Shown here: in pieces, positions 10,414-21,460 of the stretch
How positions within the stretch are numbered: position 1 is the first letter of the stretch
Layout: every line of letters starts with the position of its first letter
NCBI RefSeq assembly: GCF_900156395.1
Contig: NZ_FTNL01000001.1
Coordinates: forward strand, 81,735-145,734
DNA length: 64,000 bases
Source: Fluoribacter gormanii
GTDB taxonomy: Bacteria > Pseudomonadota > Gammaproteobacteria > Legionellales > Legionellaceae
Direction: 5' to 3'
Translations under genes and position numbers: made by a program
Notes under the pieces: generated by a model
The model's database searches: none
Told to the model about the DNA's origin: nothing
The model's input: the letters and a program-made list of their open reading frames with translations, nothing else

Positions 10414-12207
10414 ATGAATGAATCAAAAAGGAAGTCTCCAAAATCCCCCCCCAAAACTGAAGATTCCTTATTATCCAAATCAGAAAAAAGTGACTATGAA
10501 GGACTAAATTTCGATAAACTATTTCACGCTACAATCAGCCAATTGTGCAACTGGTTATCACCAGGAGCGCTGATGATGTCTTTTGCGGACTGGTTAATTT
10601 ATTTGCTTTTTTCACCTGCGCAACGAGTTGATTTGAACAAAAATGCACTCAAAAAACTGGGGCAGTTCTTATTATATGTTCAGCTACAAAGCCAGGATAA
10701 ATGCGAACCTTGTATCGAAGTCCGCCAAACCGATCATCGTTTCCAAAATGAAGCTTGGTCTCAATTTCCATTCAATATATACAGTCAATCATTTTTATTA
10801 ACTGAAGAATGGTGGGATAATGCAACAACTCAACTTCGTGGGGTTTCTAAACATCACGAAAATATTGTTAATTTTGTAACACGTCAAATTTTGGACATTT
10901 TTGCTCCGTCGAATATTCCTGGAATGAACCCAGAAATCATTGCTGCCTCAATCAATGAACAGGGCATGAATTTTATCAACGGGTGGAATAATTTTATTGA
11001 TGACATCATCAGGTATCTGAATAATAAACCGCCCGCAGGCAGTGAGCAATATAAGGTAGGAACGAACTTAGCAGTAACACCTGGTAAAGTCATTTATAGA
11101 AATAATTTAATAGAGCTTATCCAATATGAACCAACAACAGCAACAGTTCATCCTGAACCGATCTTAATCATTCCAGCCTGGATCATGAAGTATTACATAC
11201 TTGATCTGTCGCCTAATAATTCGATGGTGAAATTCCTGGTGGATAAAGGACATACTGTATTTATGATTTCCTGGAAAAATCCAACCTCTGAAGATAGAGA
11301 CTTAGATTTTTCCGATTACGCAATACATGGAGTGATGGATGCTTTAAATGCAATTAATCAAATTATTCCGGAGGAAAAAATTCATACAGTTGGTTATTGT
11401 ATCGGTGGCACTTTATTAACTATGGTTGCTGCAAAAATGGCAGCTAAAAATGACGACCGATTAAAAACAATGACTTTATTTGCAGCACAAACCGATTTTC
11501 AGGATGCTGGCGAACTGCAGTTATTTATTGACGAAAACCAACTCACCTACATTGAAGATATCATGTGGGAAAAAGGTTATTTAGAAGGTTCGCAGATGGC
11601 TGGTGCGTTTAGCATGTTAAGGTCCATAGATCTCATTTGGTCCCGTGTAGTTTATGATTATTTATTAGGTAAACGACAGAAAGTAAGTGACTTAATGGCA
11701 TGGGATTATGATACTACTAGAATGCCCTACAAAATGCATAGCGAGTATTTGCGCCGTTTGTTTTTAAATAATGACTTAGTTGAAGGACGTTTTAAAATTC
11801 TTGATGAAAATATTAATCTCGCCGACATCACTGTGCCAATTTTTTCAGTAAGTACTATAAAAGATCATATAGCACCTTGGAAATCCGTTTATAAAATTCA
11901 TTACTTCACAGATAGTGATATTACCTTTGTATTGACTAACGCAGGACATAACACCGGGATTATTAATGAGCCTGGCGATCCTGGACGCAGTTACCAAATG
12001 CTCACTCATAAATTAGATGATAAACATTTAGCACCCGAAGTTTGGCTAGAAAGAGCCCCGCATTTTAAAGACTCTTGGTGGCCTGCATGGGAAAAATGGC
12101 TTAAAGAGCATTCCGGTCCTAAAAAGAAACCACCTGCTCTAGGCAATCCTGAAAAGGATTTAAGGCCGATTTGTGATGCACCTGGAACTTATGTTCTGAA
12201 AAAATAA
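10414..12207 (+). CDS. phaC: Class I poly(3-hydroxyalkanoate) synthase
   Basis: A 597-residue enzyme that polymerises 3-hydroxyacyl-CoA into storage polyester. The lipase-like box GYCIGGT carries catalytic Cys at about residue 329; the partner Asp lies in KDHIAPWKS and the His in NAGHNTGI. The N-terminal PHA-synthase domain (about 60-230) precedes the alpha/beta-hydrolase core, and the length is that of class I enzymes acting without PhaE/PhaR. It has a strong AAAGGGAG ribosome site. It diverges from the lysine/beta-oxidation genes, which could supply acetyl-CoA or hydroxyacyl-CoA. PHB granules are a known Legionella carbon reserve. Confidence 0.94.
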   Translation: MNESKRKSPKSPPKTEDSLLSKSEKSDYEGLNFDKLFHATISQLCNWLSPGALMMSFADWLIYLLFSPAQRVDLNKNALKKLGQFLLYVQLQSQDKCEPCIEVRQTDHRFQNEAWSQFPFNIYSQSFLLTEEWWDNATTQLRGVSKHHENIVNFVTRQILDIFAPSNIPGMNPEIIAASINEQGMNFINGWNNFIDDIIRYLNNKPPAGSEQYKVGTNLAVTPGKVIYRNNLIELIQYEPTTATVHPEPILIIPAWIMKYYILDLSPNNSMVKFLVDKGHTVFMISWKNPTSEDRDLDFSDYAIHGVMDALNAINQIIPEEKIHTVGYCIGGTLLTMVAAKMAAKNDDRLKTMTLFAAQTDFQDAGELQLFIDENQLTYIEDIMWEKGYLEGSQMAGAFSMLRSIDLIWSRVVYDYLLGKRQKVSDLMAWDYDTTRMPYKMHSEYLRRLFLNNDLVEGRFKILDENINLADITVPIFSVSTIKDHIAPWKSVYKIHYFTDSDITFVLTNAGHNTGIINEPGDPGRSYQMLTHKLDDKHLAPEVWLERAPHFKDSWWPAWEKWLKEHSGPKKKPPALGNPEKDLRPICDAPGTYVLKK

Positions 12208-12220
12208 TAAAGTAAATTGT

Positions 12221-12295
12221 AGCTTGGTTGAAGTGCAGCAGAACCCGGGAAATATACGCGAAATTAACCCGGGACTCCATTGCCATCAACCAAGT
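12221..12295. repeat. REP-like palindrome downstream of phaC
   Basis: CTTGGTTGA (12223-12231) pairs with TCAACCAAG (12286-12294), and an inner CCCGGG pair lies within. This is a diverged member of the same palindrome family as 7456-7537. It may also serve as a transcript-end hairpin for phaC. Confidence 0.7.
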
Positions 12296-12386
12296 CAGGA
12301 AGTAACAAAATAATAAAATATTCCACTAATTCTTGACCTGAATAAAGGACTCAATTATCTTATCGTTTTATAATTTTTTAACAGCC

Positions 12387-13922
12387 ATGAAGCAAACTGC
12401 TTTAGCCAATTCCATTCCAATAAACTCTTCAATTCGTCTTGGCTATGTTAAATATTTTTTTGTATTTATAGCAGGTCTGCTTGCGCCCTTTGGTTTCGCA
12501 CCTTTTCATGTCCCAGGATTGACGTTGTTAAGTCTGGCGTTTCTCTATTCGAGCCTGCAAAATTGCTCGATAAAACAAGGTTTTTCTCTAGGTTTTTTTT
12601 ATGGAACTGGCTATTTCGGTTTTGGAGTATCCTGGGTCATAGTCAGTATTCATGACTATGGTCAGCTCAATTATTTCTTCGCAGGGTTAGTAACTTTAAT
12701 TTTCATTGCATATCTTGCACTCTTCCCTGCCCTTGTTGCTTATCTGTATAAATCACTTGAATTAAAAAATCGAAAACTACTGTCCTTAACTCTTTTCTGT
12801 GTTTTATGGTGTTTGAGTGAATATTGTCGTGCTACTTTATTTACGGGATTTCCCTGGTTACAAGTGGGTACCATCCTCATTGATACCCCCATTAAATATA
12901 TCGCGCCTATTTTAGGCGTTTATGGACTAAGTTTGGTATGCATCTTTGTTTCAACATTACTCACTTTAGCTGTTTCACAAAACTCTCAAAAACGTTATCT
13001 CTATCTAATCGTTATCGTATTAATTATTATAAGTCCAATGCTGTGCAAAAATATTTCATGGTCGTATATCAAAAAAGAACCCGTTAGTATTGGCGCTATT
13101 CAAGCGAATTTATCCATGCGCGATAAATGGGATGAAGCTTTATTTTGGAATTTATTAAAGTATTATGAGAATGGAATTAATAAGCTCCTGGGAAAACAAT
13201 TAATTATTTTGCCAGAGTCGGCTATACCACTTCCTGCAAGTTATTTAGATAAATATTTGCAAAAACTGAACAACAAGGCATTGAAAGCCAACAGCGCACT
13301 TATGGTAGGCATTTTACAGCCAACAGATGATAATGAAACTAATTATTACAATTCAGTAATTACACTTGGGCAAGCTAAAGGAAAAAAACTTAAGCGCCAA
13401 CTGGTTCCTTTCGGAGAGTACATTCCCAAACCTCTTGTTGCAATTAATCATTGGCTGAATTTACCAGAACCCAATTTATTACCAGGAAAAAGAAAGCAGT
13501 CTCTAATTCGCATTGAAAATCATCCAATAGCGAGTCTTATTTGTTATGAGATTGCCTATCCCCATATTTTACGTGAACAAATGCCCAAAGCCCAATGGAT
13601 CGTTTCAATTAGTGATAATGGATGGTTTGGACACTCATTGGCCAGTTACCAACAATTACAAATGGCTCAAATACTTTCTTTGCTTACCGGTCGATATCAA
13701 GTAGTCGTCAATAACGATGGTCTATCTTCTGTTATTGATTCAAATGGGGATATAGTAGAAAGTCTTCCTCCATTTAGCGCCGGACTACTGCAAAGTAATA
13801 TATTTCCAGCAGAAGGTTTTACTCCATGGATCATTTGGCATGAGTATCCAGCTCTAATTTTTTGTTCAATTTTTCTCATTTTTATACTATTTATTCAACT
13901 TCGTCGCTTATTCCAACAATAA
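12387..13922 (+). CDS. lnt: Apolipoprotein N-acyltransferase
   Basis: Inner-membrane enzyme that adds the third acyl chain to lipoproteins; 511 residues. About six N-terminal membrane helices (about 25-220) are followed by a periplasmic nitrilase-like domain with the catalytic Glu in ILPESAIP, Lys in KRQLVPFGEYIP and Cys in LICYEIAYP, and a C-terminal membrane helix. The next gene is leuS, a common arrangement, with lptE (a lipoprotein that needs Lnt) further downstream. Confidence 0.95.
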   Translation: MKQTALANSIPINSSIRLGYVKYFFVFIAGLLAPFGFAPFHVPGLTLLSLAFLYSSLQNCSIKQGFSLGFFYGTGYFGFGVSWVIVSIHDYGQLNYFFAGLVTLIFIAYLALFPALVAYLYKSLELKNRKLLSLTLFCVLWCLSEYCRATLFTGFPWLQVGTILIDTPIKYIAPILGVYGLSLVCIFVSTLLTLAVSQNSQKRYLYLIVIVLIIISPMLCKNISWSYIKKEPVSIGAIQANLSMRDKWDEALFWNLLKYYENGINKLLGKQLIILPESAIPLPASYLDKYLQKLNNKALKANSALMVGILQPTDDNETNYYNSVITLGQAKGKKLKRQLVPFGEYIPKPLVAINHWLNLPEPNLLPGKRKQSLIRIENHPIASLICYEIAYPHILREQMPKAQWIVSISDNGWFGHSLASYQQLQMAQILSLLTGRYQVVVNNDGLSSVIDSNGDIVESLPPFSAGLLQSNIFPAEGFTPWIIWHEYPALIFCSIFLIFILFIQLRRLFQQ

Positions 13923-13987
13923 TCTATTGCTGGCAGAGACAAGAGGAGTTATCCTTAGCGATTTAGAGTCACTTAAAAAATCGGACT

Positions 13988-16462
13988 ATGGATAATACCT
14001 ATATACCACAAGAAGTTGAGGAACAAGCTCAACAATATTGGCATAAAAAACAATCATTTAATGTTTCAGAAGATTTAAACAGAGAAAAATTTTATTGCTT
14101 ATCCATGTTCCCCTACCCGAGTGGAACATTACACATGGGGCATGTTCGCAACTACACTATTGGCGACGTTATTGCTCGTTATCAACGTGCTTTAGGAAAA
14201 AATGTTCTGCAACCGATAGGATGGGATGCATTTGGTTTACCTGCTGAAAATGCAGCCATCAAAAATGGGATCCCTCCTGCTGAATGGACTAAAAAAAACA
14301 TAGAGTCCATGAAAAAACAATTTTTACGTCTTGGCAATGCTTATGATTGGCGACGTGAAATTTGTACTTGCACACCTGAATATTATCGATGGGAACAATG
14401 GTTTTTTATACGCCTGTTTGAAAAAGGTTTAGTTTACAAGAAAAATGCTGTCGTCAATTGGGATCCAGTAGATCAAACCGTTTTGGCGAATGAACAAGTT
14501 GTTGATGGACGCGGTTGGCGATCTGGCGCACTTGTCGAGCGAAAAGAAATTTCACAATGGTTTATTAAAATTACAGCTTATGCTGATGAACTACTCAGCT
14601 CGCTTGATACATTGGATGAATGGCCTGCACAAGTAAAACAAATGCAGCGCAATTGGATAGGTCGCTCCACTGGGACAGAAATTCATTTTAATGTTAATAA
14701 TTATCCTAAGCGCTTAAAAATCTATACTACTCGTCCTGATACGTTAATGGGTGCAACATATCTTGCAGTCGCAACGGATCACCCTATCGCCAAAGAAGCA
14801 GCAAGTACTCGTAAGGAAGTCAAAGAATTCATCGATAGCTGTCAAGGCACTAAAATGGCTGAAGCAGAACTTGCTACCATGGAAAAACGAGGTGTGGACA
14901 CAGGTATGACTGCAATCCATCCCATAACCGGTGAAGAACTACCAATATGGGTAGCAAATTTTGTACTGATGCAATATGGTTCTGGCGCTGTCATGTCAGT
15001 TCCAGCACATGATCAAAGAGATTGGGAATTTGCACAAAAATATCAATTGCCTATAAAAGAAGTCATAAAGCCTACAAATGGAATAAAACATGATCTCAGC
15101 AAATCTGCCTACACTGGTGAAGGTACGTTGATTCATTCTGGTCAATTTGATGGATTAAGCTCTTCTCAGGCAGTAGAGACCATAACTGCTTTTCTTGAGG
15201 AACATGATACAGGAAAAGCAACAATCAACTATAGATTGCGTGATTGGGGTGTATCAAGACAAAGATACTGGGGTACCCCTATTCCCATGATTTTATGCGA
15301 ACAATGCGGTACTGTTCCAGTTCCAGATGAAGATCTTCCAGTGGTTTTACCGGAAAATGTCACATTTACTGGTACAGGTTCACCACTTGCACAATGCCCA
15401 GAATTCGTAAATGTAAGTTGCCCCAAGTGCGGTCAAGATGCCTCTCGTGAAACAGATACTTTTGATACGTTTATTGAGTCTTCTTGGTATTATGCGCGTT
15501 TTGCTTGTAAAGGCCAGGAAAATGCCATGCTTGATGATAGGGCAAAATATTGGACTCCTGTAGATCAATATGTTGGTGGTATTGAACATGCAGTGATGCA
15601 TTTACTTTATGCCCGTTTTTTCCACAAATTAATGCGAGATGAAGGCTTAGTCAATTCAGATGAACCATTCAAGGCCCTGTTAACTCAAGGTATGGTTTTA
15701 AAGGATGGTCATAAAATGTCTAAATCTGTGGGTAATGTCGTCGATCCCAACCATTTGATTGATACCTATGGTGCGGATACGGCACGTTTATTCGTTATGT
15801 TTGCCGCCCCCCCAGAACAATCGCTTGAATGGTCAGATGCTGCTGTAGAAGGTGCGCATCGTTTTCTAAAACGAATTTGGACTTTTGCCTATCAGTATCA
15901 AAATATGTTTATTGAAGTCAATGATATCATTCTAAGTGGCAATGGACATGTTAACTGGCAGCAAGCTGAAAGCCGGTTAAAGAAATCGCGCCATGTTGTG
16001 CATCAAATTCTTGCACAAGCAACTCATGATTATGATCGTAATCAATTCAATACTGTTGTTTCAGGCTGTATGAAGCTATTTAATGAACTATCCAGCTACT
16101 CCATAGAAACTGAAGATGATAAGTTCTTTATTCATTCCAGCATGAGTATACTGTTGCGATTGCTGGCTCCTATAACACCTCATATAACACATCATATATG
16201 GCAACAATTAGGTTTTGAAAAAGCAATTATTGATGCTAATTGGCCAAGAGTAGATAAAGGTGCGCTAAAAACAGATGAAGTAGATTACGTAGTTCAAGTT
16301 AATGGAAAACTGCGAGCTCAATTTACCGCTAGTGTAGATGCAGCAGAAGAAGTATTAGTTGCTACAGCAAAAGAACATGTAAAAGATTTTCTGACTGATA
16401 AAACAGTCAAAAAAGCTATCGTTGTTGCACACAGGCAATTAATTAACTTGGTTGTTAGCTAA
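13988..16462 (+). CDS. leuS: Leucyl-tRNA synthetase
   Basis: A class I aminoacyl-tRNA synthetase of 824 residues. The HIGH motif reads HMGHVRN near residue 52 and KMSKS is at about 576-580. The CP1 editing domain with the [12 protein letters not shown] motif and the C-terminal VQVNGKLR segment are present. The stop overlaps the lptE start by one base (TAATG), indicating translational coupling. Confidence 0.98.
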   Translation: MDNTYIPQEVEEQAQQYWHKKQSFNVSEDLNREKFYCLSMFPYPSGTLHMGHVRNYTIGDVIARYQRALGKNVLQPIGWDAFGLPAENAAIKNGIPPAEWTKKNIESMKKQFLRLGNAYDWRREICTCTPEYYRWEQWFFIRLFEKGLVYKKNAVVNWDPVDQTVLANEQVVDGRGWRSGALVERKEISQWFIKITAYADELLSSLDTLDEWPAQVKQMQRNWIGRSTGTEIHFNVNNYPKRLKIYTTRPDTLMGATYLAVATDHPIAKEAASTRKEVKEFIDSCQGTKMAEAELATMEKRGVDTGMTAIHPITGEELPIWVANFVLMQYGSGAVMSVPAHDQRDWEFAQKYQLPIKEVIKPTNGIKHDLSKSAYTGEGTLIHSGQFDGLSSSQAVETITAFLEEHDTGKATINYRLRDWGVSRQRYWGTPIPMILCEQCGTVPVPDEDLPVVLPENVTFTGTGSPLAQCPEFVNVSCPKCGQDASRETDTFDTFIESSWYYARFACKGQENAMLDDRAKYWTPVDQYVGGIEHAVMHLLYARFFHKLMRDEGLVNSDEPFKALLTQGMVLKDGHKMSKSVGNVVDPNHLIDTYGADTARLFVMFAAPPEQSLEWSDAAVEGAHRFLKRIWTFAYQYQNMFIEVNDIILSGNGHVNWQQAESRLKKSRHVVHQILAQATHDYDRNQFNTVVSGCMKLFNELSSYSIETEDDKFFIHSSMSILLRLLAPITPHITHHIWQQLGFEKAIIDANWPRVDKGALKTDEVDYVVQVNGKLRAQFTASVDAAEEVLVATAKEHVKDFLTDKTVKKAIVVAHRQLINLVVS

Positions 16463-17040
16463 TGAGATCCAATTACTCTGAGATGTCTAATGTTCCGCAC
16501 CGGCTTCACGGACAGCCAGCGGGACAGCCACAATATCAATTTGCAACGTTACGGTGCATGGTACCTTTGCTAATGCTGTTGTTGCTATCTTCTTGTGGTT
16601 TTCATCTACGCGGCATGAGTAATATACCCAATTGGCTTAATAATGTAGCCATTATTTCTGAAAATAATGACAAACAATTTGTCTCGATATTGCAATCCCG
16701 ACTTGAGGGTTCCAAAATTGATGTAAATCCTGATCCCTCTCAAGCCAAGTATTGGCTTATAATTGACGAAGTGAGTTTAAATCAACAAATAATCAGTATT
16801 GGTGCAAGCACAAATCCTAGACAGTATACTATAACATTGACTGTAGCATTCGTATTGAAAGCTCGCTCAGGTCAAATTGCAGATACTCCAGAAAAAATAT
16901 ATGTTTCTAGAGAACTTACTCTGAATAACGACCGAATTTTAGGTTCTAAAGATGAAGAAAGTATTTTAATTGGTGAAATGAAGCAAGATGCAGTAACACA
17001 AATAATTTATCGACTGAGCCATCTACATCCCCCCACTTAG
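16462..17040 (+). CDS. lptE: LPS-assembly lipoprotein LptE
   Basis: Outer-membrane lipoprotein that plugs LptD for LPS insertion. The LLLLSSCGFHLRG stretch is a lipobox with the lipidated Cys and the GFHLRG start typical of LptE (RlpB). With the ATG at 16462, which overlaps the leuS stop, the Cys is residue 46, an unusually long leader containing a GC-richer, Pro/Gln/Gly-rich stretch. An in-frame ATG at 16558 would give a short, ordinary lipoprotein signal, though with no basic n-region. The order leuS-lptE-holA-nadD is conserved in gammaproteobacteria. Confidence 0.87.
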   Translation: MRSNYSEMSNVPHRLHGQPAGQPQYQFATLRCMVPLLMLLLLSSCGFHLRGMSNIPNWLNNVAIISENNDKQFVSILQSRLEGSKIDVNPDPSQAKYWLIIDEVSLNQQIISIGASTNPRQYTITLTVAFVLKARSGQIADTPEKIYVSRELTLNNDRILGSKDEESILIGEMKQDAVTQIIYRLSHLHPPT

Positions 17041-17112
17041 CTAAGAAGGGAGTGGCTTGAGTAAAGAAAAAAAGCTATATGTACCCATTTACATACTCAA
17101 GTTAAAATTATC

Positions 17113-18141
17113 ATGCAAATCAAACAACAAATGCTTGCCCAGCAAATACAAAAAAAAATTGCACCGCTCTATATGATTATCGGGCAAGATATTTATTTGA
17201 TGGAAGATTCTTTAGCTACCATAAAATCTGCCATTAAAAAAAATTATAATTATGATGAAAAAATTATATCCATTCAGTCAGCAGAAGATTGGAATGGAGT
17301 AAAAGAAGAGGCAAACAGTTATTCTTTATTTTCGGATATTGTATTTTTAAATATTTTTTATGATAAGAAATCAATAGATGCTACTGGAAAGAAAATTTTA
17401 ACTGAATATCTCAACTCGATTAATTCGCGGTGCTTTATCACTATTAGGGCGCCGAATGTACCGGCAAAACAATTGCAATGGTTATCTTCTCACGAACATG
17501 TCGTGCTTATCATGGCTTACCCGCTTAAATCAGAAGCAGTAAAAAGCTGGATAGCCGTGCAGTTAAAGAAAAATTCCATGAATTATGATCCCCTGGTTCC
17601 CGATTTAATTGAGCAATACACTCAGGGAAATATGTTGGCCTGTTCACAGGTCATTGAAAAAATTGCCTTGTCCAGTATTCCTAATTGCAAAATTGAGACT
17701 CAACATGTACTGGAACACTTATCTGATCAATGTGACCATGATTTGTTCGAATTAGTAGATGCATGCTTGCTTGGCCAAGGTGATAAAGCAATTCAGATTT
17801 TAAGGCATGCCGCCAATAATAAAACAGAAGCAACTTTAGTCTTATGGTTACTTAGTCAAGAAATAAGATTAATCATGCAGCTGTCTTATTTAATAGAACA
17901 AAATATTGATATTCAAAGTGCTTGCAGCCAATTAAAAATTTGGCCTCAACGCATCAATCTCTATAAGGCATGTTGCAATCGACTTAATAAAACCATGTTA
18001 CAACAGCTTCATAGATACTGCTGTTTGATCGATGAACGAATTAAATCGAGCAACCACCTTGCTCAGGTATGGAACTCCCTTGAAAACACGACTCTTTCAC
18101 TTTGTTTAGGCAAATTGATAGGTGATACATGTATAGCATAG
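17113..18141 (+). CDS. holA: DNA polymerase III delta subunit
   Basis: Clamp-loader subunit that opens the beta sliding clamp; 342 residues, normal for HolA. The N-terminal [19 protein letters not shown] is the family signature, and the C-terminal helical domain includes the [12 protein letters not shown] segment. It lies between lptE and nadD as usual; its 3' end overlaps nadD by 13 bases. No ribosome site is obvious. An 8-bp inverted repeat (17056-17063 with 17094-17101) lies just upstream and could influence expression. Confidence 0.93.
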   Translation: MQIKQQMLAQQIQKKIAPLYMIIGQDIYLMEDSLATIKSAIKKNYNYDEKIISIQSAEDWNGVKEEANSYSLFSDIVFLNIFYDKKSIDATGKKILTEYLNSINSRCFITIRAPNVPAKQLQWLSSHEHVVLIMAYPLKSEAVKSWIAVQLKKNSMNYDPLVPDLIEQYTQGNMLACSQVIEKIALSSIPNCKIETQHVLEHLSDQCDHDLFELVDACLLGQGDKAIQILRHAANNKTEATLVLWLLSQEIRLIMQLSYLIEQNIDIQSACSQLKIWPQRINLYKACCNRLNKTMLQQLHRYCCLIDERIKSSNHLAQVWNSLENTTLSLCLGKLIGDTCIA

Positions 18142-18764
18142 CTATTTTTGGTGGCACATTTGATCCAATACACAATGGCCACTTGCAAACAAGCATCAAC
18201 ATACAGCACTATTTTAAATTTGATTCCTATATTTTTCTTCCTTGCAAAATACCAACTATAAAACCACCATCCCTAGCTAATAATGCCCAAAGAGTAGAGA
18301 TGGTAAAACTGGCAATAAAAGATGTAGCGGACTTTAAACTTGATTTGCGCGAGATAGAGCGTGATACCCCATCTTATATGGTTGAAACCTTGCAGAGTTT
18401 CAGGTTGGAGTATCCTAGTGCATCAATTACATTAATTATCGGCTATGATGCATTTCTATCATTACCTCATTGGTATCAATGGGAGAAAATCATTACGCTG
18501 GCTAATTTGTTAGTCATCAATAGGGGTGAGTTTGCTGATCAACCTACCCCTGAGATCATGCAAAAATTTTTGAAAAAACATCAAAGCAAAAGTAAAAGCG
18601 AACTCCTGAGTGCACAGGCAGGAAATGTTTATCTATTTGATGCGGGGCATTATGAAATTTCTTCTACATCTATTCGGGAAGATATAAAAAAGGGAGCTGA
18701 TGTTAAAAACAAGCTCCCCTATACAATCTATGAATACATCAAGTCTCAGGAATTATATCGATAA
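18129..18764 (+). CDS. nadD: Nicotinate-nucleotide adenylyltransferase
   Basis: Forms nicotinate adenine dinucleotide in NAD synthesis. The 211-residue protein opens with the nucleotidyltransferase motif [12 protein letters not shown] and ends with the ISSTSIRE motif, both diagnostic. It is translationally coupled to holA through a 13-base overlap. Its 3' end overlaps the convergent cvpA gene by 26 bases. Confidence 0.96.
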   Translation: MYSIAIFGGTFDPIHNGHLQTSINIQHYFKFDSYIFLPCKIPTIKPPSLANNAQRVEMVKLAIKDVADFKLDLREIERDTPSYMVETLQSFRLEYPSASITLIIGYDAFLSLPHWYQWEKIITLANLLVINRGEFADQPTPEIMQKFLKKHQSKSKSELLSAQAGNVYLFDAGHYEISSTSIREDIKKGADVKNKLPYTIYEYIKSQELYR

Positions 18765-19284
18765 GTTTAAAGGACTCGTTAACCGATACCGTCTGTTTTG
18801 CTTTATTAATTAGTCCAGGCAAATATCCAGAAACCCAACTTATAACAGGTAAAAGCTGATTATAAACTCTAGAACTTTGAACATATTGCTGATAAGGAAT
18901 AGAAGTCATACTGAGCACGGCGAAAATAAGCGAAAGAATAAAAACACCTCGAGCAAAGCCAAAACCACCACCTAAAACTTTGTCCATAGCACCTAAACCA
19001 CTTCCCCTTAAAAACAGACCTAGTATTGCATTAGCAATACCACCAGCGATTAAAACGCCAAGCACAACACCAATAAAACCAATTATTGAAAGAACTGATT
19101 GATCTTGTATATAAGGTTGCAGCCAAGGATTCAGACTGCTTGAATAATTGTACCCGGCCCAAACAGCTAAGATCCATACTCCTAGGGCAATAAACTCTTT
19201 AATGAACCCTCTTAATAAGCCGGTAATAGTGGATAAACCAATAACGATTATTAAAATTATATCAACCCATTGAAATTGCATCAT
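18739..19284 (-). CDS. cvpA: CvpA family membrane protein
   Basis: A 181-residue inner-membrane protein with four predicted helices, opening [27 protein letters not shown], the typical CvpA start, with a GFARGVFIL motif in the last helix. The family was first linked to colicin V production in E. coli; its present role is in envelope homeostasis and is not well defined. It begins inside the stop of the SPOR-domain gene (TAATG). In many gammaproteobacteria cvpA precedes purF; no purF is seen here. Confidence 0.9.
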   Translation of the reverse strand: MMQFQWVDIILIIVIGLSTITGLLRGFIKEFIALGVWILAVWAGYNYSSSLNPWLQPYIQDQSVLSIIGFIGVVLGVLIAGGIANAILGLFLRGSGLGAMDKVLGGGFGFARGVFILSLIFAVLSMTSIPYQQYVQSSRVYNQLLPVISWVSGYLPGLINKAKQTVSVNESFKLIDIIPET

Positions 19285-20075
19285 TAGCTAACTCCGGTAT
19301 TGACAATGAAACCATTCAATTGCATGGCACTTGCTAATTGAAGTTTTAATTTCATTACATCATTTTTAACAGGTGAGTGTCCGGCATAAACTTTATAAAT
19401 CGAACCTTGACTTCCTGTTGTTTTAACGTAATTTGCCTTATATCCCTTACTACGTAATTTACTTACCAAAGCTTGAGCATTAGCCAATCGTGAAAAAGAA
19501 GCCAATTGAACAGCATAAATACTTTGTTTACGCAAAGTACCTCTATTATTTGCTTGAGCAACTGTCGTTTTTTTAGCCGTTACGACGTTTACTTTTGCAG
19601 CCTGTCTAACTGGTTTAACTGGTTTAACTGGTTTTGCTGGTTTAGATACAGTTGCTACATTTATTTGTTTTTTAACAACATTTTTAGCTGCATTACTTAA
19701 AGCTAACTCAATTGGTTTAGCTACTTCATCGACCTTTGGTGCGGACGCTGCTTTAGCAACAGAAACAGCTGCATCATCTGCTACTTGAATGGATTGAATG
19801 AAGTCTTCTTTACCAAGATCAGATCCTTTATGCTCCGCAGCAGGAGGAATTTCAACCTTCGCCACTTTTATAGTTTCAAACAGTTCCTTTTCATCAGTCA
19901 TCACTACATTAGGGCTAGTTGGTTTAGGAGGTAACTGAACATTTACACTGAAATTATTTTCAAGGCGCTGACTTGATTTTTTCATCATTGCGGGCAGAAA
20001 AATTGCCCCTAATGATAAAACAACAGCCACACCAACCAAACGATGTTTTAGCTTCTCATCAATTACTAATTTCAT
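19284..20075 (-). CDS. dedD: DedD-like SPOR domain protein
   Basis: A 263-residue protein with an N-terminal membrane anchor (about 10-28), a long Lys/Val/Ala/Pro linker that includes the triplet-like repeat KPVKPVKPV, and a C-terminal SPOR domain (IYAVQLASFSRLANAQALVSKL onward). SPOR domains bind glycan strands stripped of stem peptides at the division septum. The accD-folC-dedD-cvpA order is classical, supporting the DedD assignment. It is coupled to cvpA through a one-base stop/start overlap. Confidence 0.88.
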   Translation of the reverse strand: MKLVIDEKLKHRLVGVAVVLSLGAIFLPAMMKKSSQRLENNFSVNVQLPPKPTSPNVVMTDEKELFETIKVAKVEIPPAAEHKGSDLGKEDFIQSIQVADDAAVSVAKAASAPKVDEVAKPIELALSNAAKNVVKKQINVATVSKPAKPVKPVKPVRQAAKVNVVTAKKTTVAQANNRGTLRKQSIYAVQLASFSRLANAQALVSKLRSKGYKANYVKTTGSQGSIYKVYAGHSPVKNDVMKLKLQLASAMQLNGFIVNTGVS

Positions 20076-21360
20076 TGAATCTCCTATTAGCCATTACATG
20101 ACTCACAGTAAAAAAAGACCCATAAACAACAATTAAGTCACCAGGTTTAGCTTGTTTCAACGCTGTTTCAAAAGCCGTAAGCGGGCTATTATAACAAATT
20201 TCCACAGGAATTTCTGCATTCTTAAATAATGTGAGCAATAAATCCTCACTGGCAGCGCGTTTGTTATGCAATTGTGCCGGATACCAATGATCAATACAAT
20301 CCTTTAACGGCATAATCAGCCCTAAAATATCTTTATCCTTCAATGCTGAAAATACAGCATGAACTTTTGCTTTTTTCATCGTACGTAACGTATTTGCGAG
20401 CAATTTTGCCGATTGAGGATTATGAGATACATCAAATAAAGTACTCACTGCATCTTCATGCAATTGCAAGCGAGCAGGAATAAAAACACGTTGCATAGCA
20501 ATTTGAAAATGGTCATGCGTCACTGGAAAATTATGTGCCAGTAAAAGACATGCAGTAATTGCAGCAGCCGCAGATTTTAGCTGAATTGAAGGTTTTGGTA
20601 GCCCATAAATTGAAGAAAGCTTCAGTTGATTGTTGTAATGGATACTCCAGGTAAAATCTTGCTCTTGAATAGAAAACTCTTGTCCCCAAAAATAACCTGG
20701 AACAACAAGTTGTTTTGCTGTATCAGTGACTGACGTGGGTGGATGAACATCCGCGTAAATGAACGGTTTACCGGCACGAAGGATGCCCGCTTTCTCATAA
20801 CCAATAGCCTCAAGCGTATTGCCCAGGTAATCCTGATGGTCAAAATCTATGGTAGTAATGATGGATACTTCTGCATCAACGATGTTAGTAGCATCTAAAC
20901 GACCACCCAGCCCCACTTCAAGAATAATGATGTCCAATTTCATTTTTTTGAAATACCACAATGCTGCCAAGGTAGTCATTTCAAAATAAGTTAATATGGT
21001 TTCTCCTCGAACTTCTTCAATAATACTAAAAGCCTGGCACAAGTCCTCATCAGAAATAGGAGTTAAATTGACACGAATCCGTTCGTTAAACTGAATAAGA
21101 TGTGGTGACGTATAAGCGCCTACTTTATATCCAGAGACATGATAAATTGTTTCAAGGGCAGTTACTGTGGAGCCTTTTCCATTAGTACCCCCTACAGTAA
21201 TAACCGGGCAATCTGGGAGGTGCAGAGATAATTGTTTTGCAACTTCCATAATTCGTGTTAAGCCTAGCTGTATTTCATGAGTAGTTCTAGTCTCCAAGTC
21301 ATGTAGCCACTCATCAACAGATCTTTTTTGAGGCACTGCATTAGATGAAGATGGCCCCAT
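20059..21360 (-). CDS. folC: Folylpolyglutamate synthase / dihydrofolate synthase
   Basis: Adds glutamate to folates and joins dihydropteroate with glutamate. The ATP-binding loop TVGGTNGKGSTV, the EVGLGGRLDATN motif and the FDHQDYLG motif are clear. The frame is open to 21498, inside accD, but the first 46 residues look non-homologous (rich in Thr, Glu, His and Asn) and normal FolC proteins begin near the SVDEWLHDLE segment. The ATG at 21360 is therefore preferred, giving 433 residues, although its ribosome site is weak and the longer start cannot be excluded. It overlaps the SPOR gene by 17 bases. Confidence 0.9.
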   Translation of the reverse strand: MGPSSSNAVPQKRSVDEWLHDLETRTTHEIQLGLTRIMEVAKQLSLHLPDCPVITVGGTNGKGSTVTALETIYHVSGYKVGAYTSPHLIQFNERIRVNLTPISDEDLCQAFSIIEEVRGETILTYFEMTTLAALWYFKKMKLDIIILEVGLGGRLDATNIVDAEVSIITTIDFDHQDYLGNTLEAIGYEKAGILRAGKPFIYADVHPPTSVTDTAKQLVVPGYFWGQEFSIQEQDFTWSIHYNNQLKLSSIYGLPKPSIQLKSAAAAITACLLLAHNFPVTHDHFQIAMQRVFIPARLQLHEDAVSTLFDVSHNPQSAKLLANTLRTMKKAKVHAVFSALKDKDILGLIMPLKDCIDHWYPAQLHNKRAASEDLLLTLFKNAEIPVEICYNSPLTAFETALKQAKPGDLIVVYGSFFTVSHVMANRRFNEISN

Positions 21361-21460
21361 CGATATAGTGCTCAGATTCTCATGTGTCCTCGCGCATAAT
21401 TCGGTTCCGTGCTCCGTGTTTCTTTGCACTTCGCTCTCTGCATCAAGTGTCGTGTGCGGT

